DNA of 64,000 bases from Chryseolinea serpens (GCF_900129725.1 NZ_FQWQ01000005.1:496001-560000), one strand, 5' to 3'. Shown: positions 52,901 through 60,763, counted from the first letter of the stretch. Numbers and translations are program-made. The notes: generated by a model from the letters alone, not told the origin.

Positions 52901-54104
52901 TGCCATCAACTATGCGGCGTTGGCCATACCCGCATTCTTTTTGTTTTTGGGGCTGGAGTATGTCGCGGCCATCCGGCAACGGAAGACACACGTTTTCAAC
53001 TTCGATAGCTCGGTGGCCAACATCAGCATCGGCATCGCCGAGCGTTTGCTCAACCTGTTTTTGACGGCCAGCTTTTATGGCGTGTTCACCTATATATATG
53101 AGCACTTTGCTTTGTGGGCTATTCCCAATACGTGGGGAGTGTGGGTGATGTTGATCCTGGTCACGGATCTGGTGTGGTACTGGTATCACCGGCTGGGACA
53201 TGAAATAAATTTATTTTGGGCGGCACACATCGTGCACCATCATAGCGAGGAATTCAACTACAGCGTTTCGGCGCGCATCACCACCTTGCAATCCATCGTG
53301 CGCAATGTGTTTTGGTCGGTGTTGCCACTGGTCGGATTTCATCCGGCGATGGTCATGACCATTCTGGTGGTGCATGGCACATATTCTTTCTTTACGCATA
53401 CGCAACTGATCCGTTCGTTAGGGTGGCTGGAACACATTCTGATCACGCCCTCGCATCACCGGGTGCACCATGCTTCCAACGAAAAATACCTCAATAAAAA
53501 CTATGGCGACCTGTTTGTGTTTTGGGACAAGCTGTTTGGCACGTTTCAAAAAGAAGAAGAGCAGCCGGTATATGGGCTCACACATCCCTTGAAGAGCTAT
53601 AGTTTTATCTGGCAGCACTTTCATTATTTTCTGGAGCTGCTATACGCCACAAGACAAGTCAGCGGCATCGGCAACAAACTGAAAATTGTTTTTGGTCCGC
53701 CCGAGATGTTGGATCAAAACATCCGGCCGTTGTTGGAAAAACGTTTCATCCCTGACCGGCGCGAGACCAACGCATTGGTCCGGTTTAAGGTTTATCTCGT
53801 CATTCAGCTGGGATTGGCCCTCGTGGTGCTTTTCTTTATCACACTGTTCTATCAACAAACTCAACCGCTGGAAAAAGTGGTGGGCACGCTTTTTATTTTG
53901 ATCACGCTGGTAAACTGCGGTGCCTTGCTGGAGCAGCGCCGATGGATCTATTACCTCGAATACCTGCGCCTGCTGGTGGTGGTAACGTATGCATCCTATA
54001 TAATAGAGCGCCCGGAACTTTTGGCGGGAGTTTTGGTTGTCAGTCTGGCCATGCTGTGGCCCATGCAGAAATGGTATCTGCGATTGGTGTATGGGCAGGG
54101 TTGA
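52875..54104 (+). CDS. Sterol desaturase/fatty acid hydroxylase family protein
   Basis: 409 residues, membrane protein with about eight helices. The di-iron His boxes are HRLGHE (HxxxH), HIVHHHSEEFN (HxxHH) and HHRVHHASNEKYL (HxxHH). LITPSHHRVHHASNEKYLNK and YGDLFVFWDKLFGTFQKEEE are typical of bacterial family members that hydroxylate or desaturate lipids. The C-terminal about 150 residues add further membrane helices. It is coupled to the upstream alpha/beta hydrolase. Confidence 0.92.
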   Translation: MSEFFWSNNAINYAALAIPAFFLFLGLEYVAAIRQRKTHVFNFDSSVANISIGIAERLLNLFLTASFYGVFTYIYEHFALWAIPNTWGVWVMLILVTDLVWYWYHRLGHEINLFWAAHIVHHHSEEFNYSVSARITTLQSIVRNVFWSVLPLVGFHPAMVMTILVVHGTYSFFTHTQLIRSLGWLEHILITPSHHRVHHASNEKYLNKNYGDLFVFWDKLFGTFQKEEEQPVYGLTHPLKSYSFIWQHFHYFLELLYATRQVSGIGNKLKIVFGPPEMLDQNIRPLLEKRFIPDRRETNALVRFKVYLVIQLGLALVVLFFITLFYQQTQPLEKVVGTLFILITLVNCGALLEQRRWIYYLEYLRLLVVVTYASYIIERPELLAGVLVVSLAMLWPMQKWYLRLVYGQG

Positions 54105-54142
54105 AAAAAAATAATTTTGCGATAAAGAAACCTTCATGACCC

Positions 54143-54190
54143 TTGCATCGTTTTGTATTTTATATTAGGTTTGTCTATCGATTTGGTAGA
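54143..54190 (+). promoter_or_regulatory. Promoter with 17-base regulon operator (copy 3)
   Basis: -33 TTG at 54143-54145, 20-base spacer, -7 TAGGTTTG at 54166-54173. The operator TCTATCGATTTGGTAGA follows immediately (54174-54190) and overlaps the expected start site, a repressor position. The SAM-I-like riboswitch begins about 23 bases on. Confidence 0.65.
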
Positions 54191-54212
54191 GATTAAAACA
54201 AGCCGATCGAAT

Positions 54213-54318
54213 CATTTATAAAGAAGAGGGGAGAGAACAGGCTCTGCGAACCTCTAGCAACTTTCTGGAAAGAATAAGTGCTACATCCTGCCCGAAAACA
54301 ATATGGGTATATAAAATG
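54213..54318 (+). ncRNA. SAM-I-like riboswitch
   Basis: P1 pairs CATTTATA (54213-54220) with TATAAAATG (54310-54318, one bulged A). P2 pairs AGAGG (54225-54229) with CCTCT (54251-54255), with an inner helix AGAG/CTCT (54232-54235, 54242-54245) and the core GCGAA before CCTCT, as in the SAM-I kink-turn region. TAGCAAC, then AAGTGCTACATCCTGCC, match the SAM-I core (GGCAAC, and GGTGCTAA-TCC-TGC). The 3' strand of P1 contains the start codon of the following mini-ORF. SAM binding would close P1 and could hide that start. Confidence 0.7.
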
Positions 54319-54429
54319 AAAAACATGAACACAACACAATCTTCGCACAACGTGCATCCTCATCCGTCAGCATCGCCTTCCCATCAACATACGTGTTGCC
54401 GTGCAACGGGATCGTGTTGTTGTTGCTGA
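54316..54429 (+). CDS. Poly-cysteine leader peptide (37 residues, CCRATGSCCCC)
   Basis: Starts MKNMNTTQSSHNVHPHPSAS and ends HTCCRATGSCCCC-stop, so six of the last eleven residues are Cys, the final four consecutive. Its ATG lies in P1 of the SAM-I-like riboswitch. Downstream to 54672 there are small hairpins (for example TTCTTT/AAAGAA near 54452) and a 12-residue mini-ORF ending in Cys at 54536-54574, too weak to call alone. The dioxygenase gene follows at 54673. Confidence 0.6.
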   Translation: MKNMNTTQSSHNVHPHPSASPSHQHTCCRATGSCCCC

Positions 54430-54672
54430 ACCATCTTTCGGAATTCTCTTTTTCTTTGTGAAAGAATAGCCGGGTGAATCAGCCTGCTGGAATTCCACTG
54501 TCATCATCATCATCAAAGTTTAAAACACTGTCACCATGAAACGTGCACGATTCGTGTATCCCTATCGATGTTAAGCGGATTTGAGATCCTCTCTCGGATA
54601 GTCATCATATCATAAAATACAGTGTCACATTTAATCAACAAAATTTTTTTAACCACCAAATTCGAAATCATC

Positions 54673-55521
54673 ATGTCAACGTATAAAAAATTTACATTCC
54701 AGGGCGCACTCACACAGGAACAGATCACCTTCTTCCAGGATAATGGCTTTATTCATTTTGAGAACTACGCTTCACAAGACACCGTGCAGGAGATCATCCG
54801 CTCCACGGAAGAAGTGCAAAGGCAGTGGGTGGCCGGAGGCGTGGAGAAGGTGAATGGCATACCGATCAAATACGGCGTGGACGAGAATGGAAAAAAAATC
54901 GTGCAGCGCTTTGCCTTCACCAATCAACATAGTGAAGCCGTACGCCGCTTTGCCGCGCATCCCAACCTGGACGCGTTGAAGGCCCTCATGCCCAAAGGCG
55001 CACGCCTGGGGCTGGAAGAAAAAGATGGCGTGGTGTTCAACCACTACGTGAACACCGAAGGCAGCAACTTCTTCCACATGGGCTGGCACACCGACAGCGC
55101 CCGCGACATCTTCTATGGCAAGAAGGTGGCCCCCATGCTGAACATCGGTTTCTATCTCGATGACTCCACCGCCCAAAAAGGTGGTCTGCGCATTTTGCCC
55201 GGCACACACAAACAAGGCTTGTGGGACTTGTTGTTTCGCAAAAAATATTTCGTGAACAACTACGCCGACGAAAAAGAAGTGCTGGTGGAAGCCAAAGCCG
55301 GCGACCTCGTGATCCACGACGGAAGGATCTGGCACCGCGTGGCACCCTCGCCGGTGACCGGTGAAGCCAGCCGCCGTCGCGTGATGTATATCCCGATGAT
55401 CGTCGGAAAATATCAACCCAAAACGGAAAAGAGCGCGACGCCTTTGTACCTGCATCTGCTTCCGTTTGTGAGCACGAAAAAACATAAAAAGCTGGTCCCT
55501 GCTTTTCGCAAAGCAGCGTGA
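54673..55521 (+). CDS. Phytanoyl-CoA dioxygenase (PhyH) family protein
   Basis: 282 residues from ATG 54673. The Fe(II) triad is His139 and Asp141 in MGWHTDSARD, plus a distal His in IHDGRIWHRVAPS. The 2-oxoglutarate Arg is in ASRRRVMYIP. It should be an iron/2-oxoglutarate oxygenase; the substrate is not a lipid by necessity. The riboswitch and poly-Cys leader before it suggest a sulfur-containing substrate, such as a sulfonate or a sulfur amino acid derivative. A strong terminator follows. Confidence 0.88.
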   Translation: MSTYKKFTFQGALTQEQITFFQDNGFIHFENYASQDTVQEIIRSTEEVQRQWVAGGVEKVNGIPIKYGVDENGKKIVQRFAFTNQHSEAVRRFAAHPNLDALKALMPKGARLGLEEKDGVVFNHYVNTEGSNFFHMGWHTDSARDIFYGKKVAPMLNIGFYLDDSTAQKGGLRILPGTHKQGLWDLLFRKKYFVNNYADEKEVLVEAKAGDLVIHDGRIWHRVAPSPVTGEASRRRVMYIPMIVGKYQPKTEKSATPLYLHLLPFVSTKKHKKLVPAFRKAA

Positions 55522-55528
55522 TGATAGG

Positions 55529-55566
55529 GCGTTGCCCGCGGCGACACGGGCAACGCTTACTTTTTA
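55529..55566 (+). terminator. Intrinsic terminator after the PhyH-family gene
   Basis: Perfect stem GCGTTGCCCG / CGGGCAACGC (55529-55538, 55547-55556), followed by TTAC and a run of five T. Confidence 0.88.
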
Positions 55567-55639
55567 TTAGGATGATTTTTAACAGAGAATACCGATCGAG
55601 ATAAAAAGAATGTCAATCGTTTTAAAACCAAATCAAAAA

Positions 55640-55687
55640 ATGAATTTTCGTGTCAACGGTTTGACGCTGATGCCCTGTTGTTGTTAA
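55640..55687 (+). CDS. Poly-cysteine leader peptide (15 residues, CCC)
   Basis: MNFRVNGLTLMPCCC, encoded from 55640, with three TGT codons at 55676-55684 directly before TAA. An intrinsic terminator follows 18 bases later, and the ATP-grasp gene starts at 55762. Order promoter-peptide-terminator-gene, with tandem codons for one amino acid, is the textbook arrangement of ribosome-mediated attenuation. GCTGATGCC (55666-55674) can also pair with GGCGCAGC (55706-55713) at the base of the terminator, which would compete with it. Confidence 0.65.
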   Translation: MNFRVNGLTLMPCCC

Positions 55688-55705
55688 TCCACTGCCCACC
55701 ACCAT

Positions 55706-55737
55706 GGCGCAGCCGCGCCGCTTTTAATTTTTTTTTT
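55706..55737 (+). terminator. Attenuator terminator before the ATP-grasp gene
   Basis: Stem GGCGC / GCGCC (55706-55710, 55715-55719) with loop AGCC, then CG and a run CTTTTAATTTTTTTTTT. It is intrinsic in form and lies 25 bases upstream of the ATP-grasp start, downstream of the CCC leader peptide. Confidence 0.75.
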
Positions 55738-55761
55738 AATTCACCTAAACCCGCCGTCGCT

Positions 55762-56670
55762 ATGTTTAGCACTGTTGAAAAACCCATTGGAATCTTTTAT
55801 AGTTATGAAGAATGGTTCAATCCCCTGTTTCGCGAATTGGAACGAAGGGGTTTGCCGTATGTGAAGCTCGATCCCGCCCGGCAATGGTTCGATTTGTCGG
55901 AAACGGATGTGTCCTATAGCCTGCTCTATAATGATATGAGCTATCCCTCGTATGTGGATGGCCCATCACAGGCCAACCTAAACCTGCAACCCTACCTGAG
56001 CCACCTGGAACAACACCATGTGCCCGTCATCAACGGGTCGGTAGCCATTGCGTTGCAACGATCAAAGACACAACAACTTTTATTGTTGCGCAGCCTGGGC
56101 CTGAGTTTCCCGACGACCCGGATCGTGACGCACGCCAACCAGTTGACCGTCGCGACGAACGGATTCAAATTCCCCATCATCCTGAAAGGCAACGCCGGCC
56201 GCGGAGCGGAAACCGTGCTTGTAAAGTCCATCCAAGACCTCAAAGAGGGTTGGGAAGATGGAACGCTGGCCTTGCGGGATGAACAACCGTGGATCCTCCA
56301 GGAATGGATTCCCGCCAAGGGCAACCACGTGGTGCGCGCCGAAGTGATCAACGGCAACTTTCAATACGCCGTAAAACTTTATCGCACGCCCCACGACATC
56401 GACTTCTGGACGGCCGACAACGAACCCTTCCAACCTTCCCTAACGATCGTTAAAGCGATCGAAAAAATTGCGCGTGCTGCGCGGTTGGAGGTGGCCAGCG
56501 TGGAATTTGCCATCGACCGGCGCGATAATCAACCCTATTTCTACGCCATTCACGCCCATTCCAATTTCATTGTGGGCCACCGGCCTGGGGGGCACGATGC
56601 CTATGCCAGCCTGGCCAATCATATCGAATCGCGACTGCAAAAAAGACGGGAAATAGAATTAATTCTATAA
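55762..56670 (+). CDS. ATP-grasp family enzyme (RimK-like)
   Basis: 302 residues from ATG 55762. ATP-grasp motifs: GFKFPIILKGNAGRGAETVL (glycine-rich loop and Lys), EEWIPA-like LQEWIPAKGNHVVRAEVING, and SVEFAIDRRDNQPYFYAIHA (metal-binding region). The N-terminal domain resembles the RimK/glutathione-synthase fold (IGIFYSYEEWFNPLFRELER). Such enzymes join a carboxylate to an amine or thiol with ATP. Poly-Cys control suggests a role with cysteine, for example making a Cys-containing peptide. Substrate unknown. Confidence 0.85.
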   Translation: MFSTVEKPIGIFYSYEEWFNPLFRELERRGLPYVKLDPARQWFDLSETDVSYSLLYNDMSYPSYVDGPSQANLNLQPYLSHLEQHHVPVINGSVAIALQRSKTQQLLLLRSLGLSFPTTRIVTHANQLTVATNGFKFPIILKGNAGRGAETVLVKSIQDLKEGWEDGTLALRDEQPWILQEWIPAKGNHVVRAEVINGNFQYAVKLYRTPHDIDFWTADNEPFQPSLTIVKAIEKIARAARLEVASVEFAIDRRDNQPYFYAIHAHSNFIVGHRPGGHDAYASLANHIESRLQKRREIELIL

Positions 56671-56681
56671 ATCCGCTTACG

Positions 56682-56715
56682 TCTATTGACTTGATAGTGT
56701 TTAATACTAAATTTG
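56682..56715 (+). promoter_or_regulatory. Promoter with 17-base regulon operator (copy 4)
   Basis: TCTATTGACTTGATAGT (56682-56698) is the fourth copy of the TCTA-N9-TAG(A/T) motif. It overlaps a -33 TTG (56686-56688). A good -7 box TAAATTTG lies at 56708-56715, 19 bases later. The TonB-dependent receptor starts at 56746. Confidence 0.65.
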
Positions 56716-56745
56716 CCTGAAATCCACCAAAACGATAGAGTTAAT

Positions 56746-59658
56746 ATGAATCATGTTTACCGACTCCTCTTTCTTCTCCTGTTAGCTACTGGCGCCCTCG
56801 CCCAAGACCCCGCAATCATTACCGGAAAAATTACCGACGGCGAAACCGGAGAAGAGCTGGCGGGAGTGAATATTTTAATAAAAGGTACCGTGACCGGCAC
56901 CGTGACTGACCTCAAAGGCGGGTTCACATTAAAAGCAAAATCCCTTCCCGTAACCTTGACGGCCTCTTTCGTAGGCTTCAAAACACAAGAAGTTTCCATT
57001 ACGTCACCCGGCCAAACTGTGAACCTGGTGCTGGAGCCCAGCGCATTGCTGGGAGCCGAAGTGGTGGTAACGGCTTCGCGCGTGGAGGAATCACAATTGA
57101 AATCGCCCGTGGCCATCGAAAAGATGGATACGCGCGCCATCAAGGACTCGCCCGCGCCCAGCTTCTATGATGCCCTCGAAAATTTGAAAGGTGTTCAAAT
57201 GACCACGTCAAGCCTCACCTTCAAAGTGCCCAACACACGGGGCTTCAACATCCCGAACAACTTCCGCTTCATGCAGGTGGTCGACGGCGTGGATATGCAA
57301 TCCGCCACCCTGGGCGTGCCGCTGGGAAATGCCATCGGCCCCACGGAACTTGACATCGAAAGCGTGGAGATCACACCCGGCGCGGCCTCTGCATTGTACG
57401 GTATGAACGCCATCAACGGTATGGCTAACCTCATCACCAAGAGCCCTTTCCTCTATCAAGGGTTGAGCGTCTATCAAAAAACAGGCGTGAACCACGTGGA
57501 TGGTATCGACTATGATCCCAGCCTGTTGTCGGAAACCGCTGTGCGTTATGCGCATGCCTTCAACAACAAACTGGCCTTTAAAATAAACGGCAGCTACCTG
57601 CGCGCCACCGACTGGCGCGGCAGTTCCACAAACGACCAAAATCCCAACAGCACACCGAGCACTGGCAATCCCAACTATCCCGAATTGAATGTGACCGATC
57701 ACCCGGCCTACGATGCGTGGAATAAATACGGCGACGACAGCGGCAGCAATGCCGTAACCGTGAGTGGCATAAACTACAACGGCGCAGCAAACCAGTCCTT
57801 CATCGTCAGAAGAACAGGCTACTGGGAAAAGGATTTGGTGCCCGGCAAAGTGGACAACAAAAAGATCGACGCGGCCCTTCACTACCGCATCGGCAACAAC
57901 GCCGAACTCTCGTACACCTATCGTTTTGGTGAAATGGACGGCTTGTTCCAGCGCGGAAACAAGATCCAATTGAACAACGCCCGTGTTCAAAACCACAAAT
58001 TGGAATTGAAGGGCGCCAACTACTTCATTCGCACGTATGTCTCCATTGAAAATACGGGCGACTCCTATAACTTGAAGCCTTTGTCGGACAATTTGGATCT
58101 CTCGCACCTTTCCAATAAAGACTGGACAACCAAGTTTAAGGGGTCGCTTCAAACGGAGTTGAACAACGGCACAGACCTGGCCGAAGCCATGCGCCGTGCA
58201 CGTGCTGCGGCAGATGCTGGCAGAGTAGAGCCGGGCACACCCGAATTTACCGCACTGAAAGATCAGATCATCAACATCAACAACTGGGATCACATCAGCT
58301 CCGTGCCTACAGGAACAGCAACCGGTGGCGCGGCCCTCTGGCAACGCAGCCGCATGTATCACACCGATGCACAGTGGGATCTTTCCAAAAAGGTGAGGAT
58401 CTTCGATCTGCTGGTGGGCGCCGACTTCCGTGTTTACGAAGTCATCCCGGATGGCAACAACTTTGTTGACTTCTCCCGCCCCATCGCCGAACGCACCCAG
58501 GCAGAATCCGACGGCAGCTATGGCAGCAATGTGTATTACAAAAAATACGGCGCCTTTGCGCAAGTGACCAAGACCCTTTTCAAGGAACACCTCAAGCTCT
58601 TCGGGTCGCTGCGCGTGGACCACAACCTGGAATTCAATCCCAAGATCAATCCCCGGATCGCCGCCGTCTATACCGTGGCCGAGAAACATAATTTCCGCGC
58701 CTCGTTCCAGAACGGCTACCGTTTCCCCTCACTGTTCGAAGCCCTTTCGTTTGTGAACAACGGTAACATTCGCCGCGTGGGTGGCTTGTCTTACATCAAC
58801 GACGGTTTGAACTACCTCGACAATTCGTATACCCTGGCGTCCATCAACACCTTCAACGCGGCCGTCAACACCGATGTGAAAGGCGGGCTGAGCGCAAACG
58901 ACGCGGCGTTGAAGAACCGTGCTTTGCTGGAGGCCACCAACCTGTCGCCTACCCGTCCGGAAAAAATCAACTCCTTCGAAGTGGGCTACAAAAGCGTGTT
59001 GTTCAATAACACCCTGGTGATCGATATCGACGCCTACACCAACACCTACGATGGTTTCCTCGGCCAGGTGGAAGTGGCCGTGCCCTACCTGACCACCGAC
59101 GGAAAATATCCCGACGACAACAAGCAGGTGCAAGTCGGCTCCGACGACGCCGTGATCTCGATGCTGGCTGCTAACCGGACCCCGCGTCAGAAACGCTATC
59201 GCGTATATACCAATGCAAAACAGAAGTACCATAACTACGGTTCGTCCCTGGGGTTGACCTACAACTTCTACAAGAAATTCACCGTAGGGGGTAACCTGAA
59301 CTACAATAACATCTCTCAAAATAATCAGCCGGATGTGTTTGTCACCGGCTTCAACACGCCGAATTGGGCAACCAACATTACGTTCGGCAATCGCGAGGTG
59401 GCCAAGAACCTTGGGTTCAGCGTGGTGTACAGATGGCAGCAGTCGTTCCTGTGGCAAAGCCCGCTGGCGAACGGCACCATCCCGGCATATCACACGTTCG
59501 ATGCGCAAGTGTCGTATAAGCTGCCGCAGTTGAAGTCGACGTTGAAACTGGGTGGAACGAACGTTTTGAACAACCGGTATATTCAATATGCGGCAGGGCC
59601 TACGATTGGGGCGTTGTATTATTTGTCCATTACGGTGGATGGGTTGTTGAAGAAATAG
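56746..59658 (+). CDS. TonB-dependent outer-membrane receptor
   Basis: 970 residues from ATG 56746, signal peptide cut near ALAQ. Residues about 24-105 are a carboxypeptidase-regulatory-like domain (GKITDGETGEELAGVNILIK). The plug follows (VVVTASRVEESQLKSPVAIE, YDALENLKGVQMTTSSLTFK, GAASALYGMNAINGMANLIT) and then the 22-strand barrel, ending LYYLSITVDGLLKK. It takes up a large substrate across the outer membrane. No SusD partner is present, so it is of the siderophore/vitamin/sulfonate kind rather than a SusCD pair. The shared operator suggests a sulfur-containing ligand. Confidence 0.92.
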   Translation: MNHVYRLLFLLLLATGALAQDPAIITGKITDGETGEELAGVNILIKGTVTGTVTDLKGGFTLKAKSLPVTLTASFVGFKTQEVSITSPGQTVNLVLEPSALLGAEVVVTASRVEESQLKSPVAIEKMDTRAIKDSPAPSFYDALENLKGVQMTTSSLTFKVPNTRGFNIPNNFRFMQVVDGVDMQSATLGVPLGNAIGPTELDIESVEITPGAASALYGMNAINGMANLITKSPFLYQGLSVYQKTGVNHVDGIDYDPSLLSETAVRYAHAFNNKLAFKINGSYLRATDWRGSSTNDQNPNSTPSTGNPNYPELNVTDHPAYDAWNKYGDDSGSNAVTVSGINYNGAANQSFIVRRTGYWEKDLVPGKVDNKKIDAALHYRIGNNAELSYTYRFGEMDGLFQRGNKIQLNNARVQNHKLELKGANYFIRTYVSIENTGDSYNLKPLSDNLDLSHLSNKDWTTKFKGSLQTELNNGTDLAEAMRRARAAADAGRVEPGTPEFTALKDQIININNWDHISSVPTGTATGGAALWQRSRMYHTDAQWDLSKKVRIFDLLVGADFRVYEVIPDGNNFVDFSRPIAERTQAESDGSYGSNVYYKKYGAFAQVTKTLFKEHLKLFGSLRVDHNLEFNPKINPRIAAVYTVAEKHNFRASFQNGYRFPSLFEALSFVNNGNIRRVGGLSYINDGLNYLDNSYTLASINTFNAAVNTDVKGGLSANDAALKNRALLEATNLSPTRPEKINSFEVGYKSVLFNNTLVIDIDAYTNTYDGFLGQVEVAVPYLTTDGKYPDDNKQVQVGSDDAVISMLAANRTPRQKRYRVYTNAKQKYHNYGSSLGLTYNFYKKFTVGGNLNYNNISQNNQPDVFVTGFNTPNWATNITFGNREVAKNLGFSVVYRWQQSFLWQSPLANGTIPAYHTFDAQVSYKLPQLKSTLKLGGTNVLNNRYIQYAAGPTIGALYYLSITVDGLLKK

Positions 59659-59677
59659 TGATCCCAAAGGGAAAAGA

Positions 59678-59767
59678 GCTTGTTGGTAGGACACCAACAA
59701 GCGTGGGTGGGTTTTTGGTTGAGGGGGTCCCAAAGGGAATAGGTTGTTGGTGAAGAACACCAACAAC
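59678..59767. repeat. Palindromic repeats (cluster 2)
   Basis: Two copies of the same family as at 51867-52092. 59678-59702: arms GCTTGTTGGT/ACCAACAAGC, loop AGGAC. 59743-59767: arms GTTGTTGGTG/CACCAACAAC, loop AAGAA. Each is preceded by TCCCAAAGGGAA, itself a small palindrome (59662 and 59728 regions), so the repeat unit is about 65 bases and tandem. They lie between the receptor and the TauE/SafE gene. They could act as terminators or mRNA stabilisers. Confidence 0.78.
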
Positions 59768-59872
59768 GGCGTCTTGACAAGTGAGGGATCGCTCTTTTGG
59801 AGGGCGATCTTTTCTCGTTAGGTGGGGGGCGATGGAGGAGGTAGGGGAAATAAAAATAAAGACAAGCGAACT

Positions 59873-60763
59873 ATGGAAGTAGCTGAAAAAAATGTGACGA
59901 GTAATAGGAGGGCCATTTTGGGTGTGATGGTGGCTGCGGGGGTGTTGGTGGTGTTGGCTTCGGTTTTTTATTTTGATGTGATTGTGGATCGGGGGGGTGA
60001 GTGGCTTGAGGGTGTGGGGCCGGAGTTTTTTCTTTTTGTGTTGGGGGGATTTATTGCGCAGATGATCGATGGGTCGTTGGGGATGGCATATGGGGTGAGT
60101 GCGTCCACGTTTTTGATGTCGTTTGGGGTGCCGCCGGCGGCGGCGAGTGCGAGTGTGCATACGGCGGAGATCTTTACCAGCGGGGCGTCGGGGCTTTCGC
60201 ATTTGCGTTTGCAGAATGTGAATAAGAAGTTGTTCCGGAGCCTCTTGCTGCCGGGCATTGCCGGGGCGGTGACGGGAGCTTACTTGCTTTCTTCTTTCGA
60301 GGAATATAACTACATCCTAAAGCCCATTGTGGCAACGTATACGCTGGTGCTCGGCGTCATTATCGTGCGCAAGGCCATTCGAAAGCATCAGCCAAAAACG
60401 AAAACTAAAAATATTCCGGCGCTCGCCTCGTTTGGAGGGTTCATGGATTCCATCGGCGGTGGTGGGTGGGGGCCAATCGTGGCTTCGACGCTGATCGCCA
60501 AAGGCCGGAATCCGCGCTACACCATCGGGTCGGTGAACCTGGCGGAGTTCTTTATCTCGTCGGCCAGTTCCATCACGTTCTTTGCGACCATTGGCGTGGG
60601 ATATCTTCATATTATCGTGGGACTTATCCTCGGTGGGCTCGTTGCCGCACCCATCGCCGCGCAGCTTACCCGGAAGTTGCCCGTAAAAAAAATAATGATC
60701 ATTGTGGGTGTGGTCGTCATCCTTGTCAGCGTCCGTTTGATCGTGAAAGCCTTCCTTGCCTGA
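59873..60763 (+). CDS. TauE/SafE family sulfite/sulfonate permease
   Basis: 296 residues from ATG 59873; the longer frame from 59822 begins in a purine-rich leader. Eight membrane helices. Family motifs: GGFIAQMIDGSLGMAYGVSA near the first helix, GSVNLAEFFISSASSITFFA, and the second G-G-F-M-D-S-I-G-G-G-G-W-G repeat at about 205-218. Members export or import sulfite, sulfoacetate, sulfonates or sulfur-containing anions. The first 330 bases are C-depleted (G and T rich), unlike the rest of the gene. Confidence 0.92.
   Translation: MEVAEKNVTSNRRAILGVMVAAGVLVVLASVFYFDVIVDRGGEWLEGVGPEFFLFVLGGFIAQMIDGSLGMAYGVSASTFLMSFGVPPAAASASVHTAEIFTSGASGLSHLRLQNVNKKLFRSLLLPGIAGAVTGAYLLSSFEEYNYILKPIVATYTLVLGVIIVRKAIRKHQPKTKTKNIPALASFGGFMDSIGGGGWGPIVASTLIAKGRNPRYTIGSVNLAEFFISSASSITFFATIGVGYLHIIVGLILGGLVAAPIAAQLTRKLPVKKIMIIVGVVVILVSVRLIVKAFLA

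Noticed and set aside
58729-59766. A 345-codon minus-strand frame opposite the TonB receptor
   Set aside because: The receptor on the plus strand is unambiguous; this is a long shadow frame typical of high-GC codon use.
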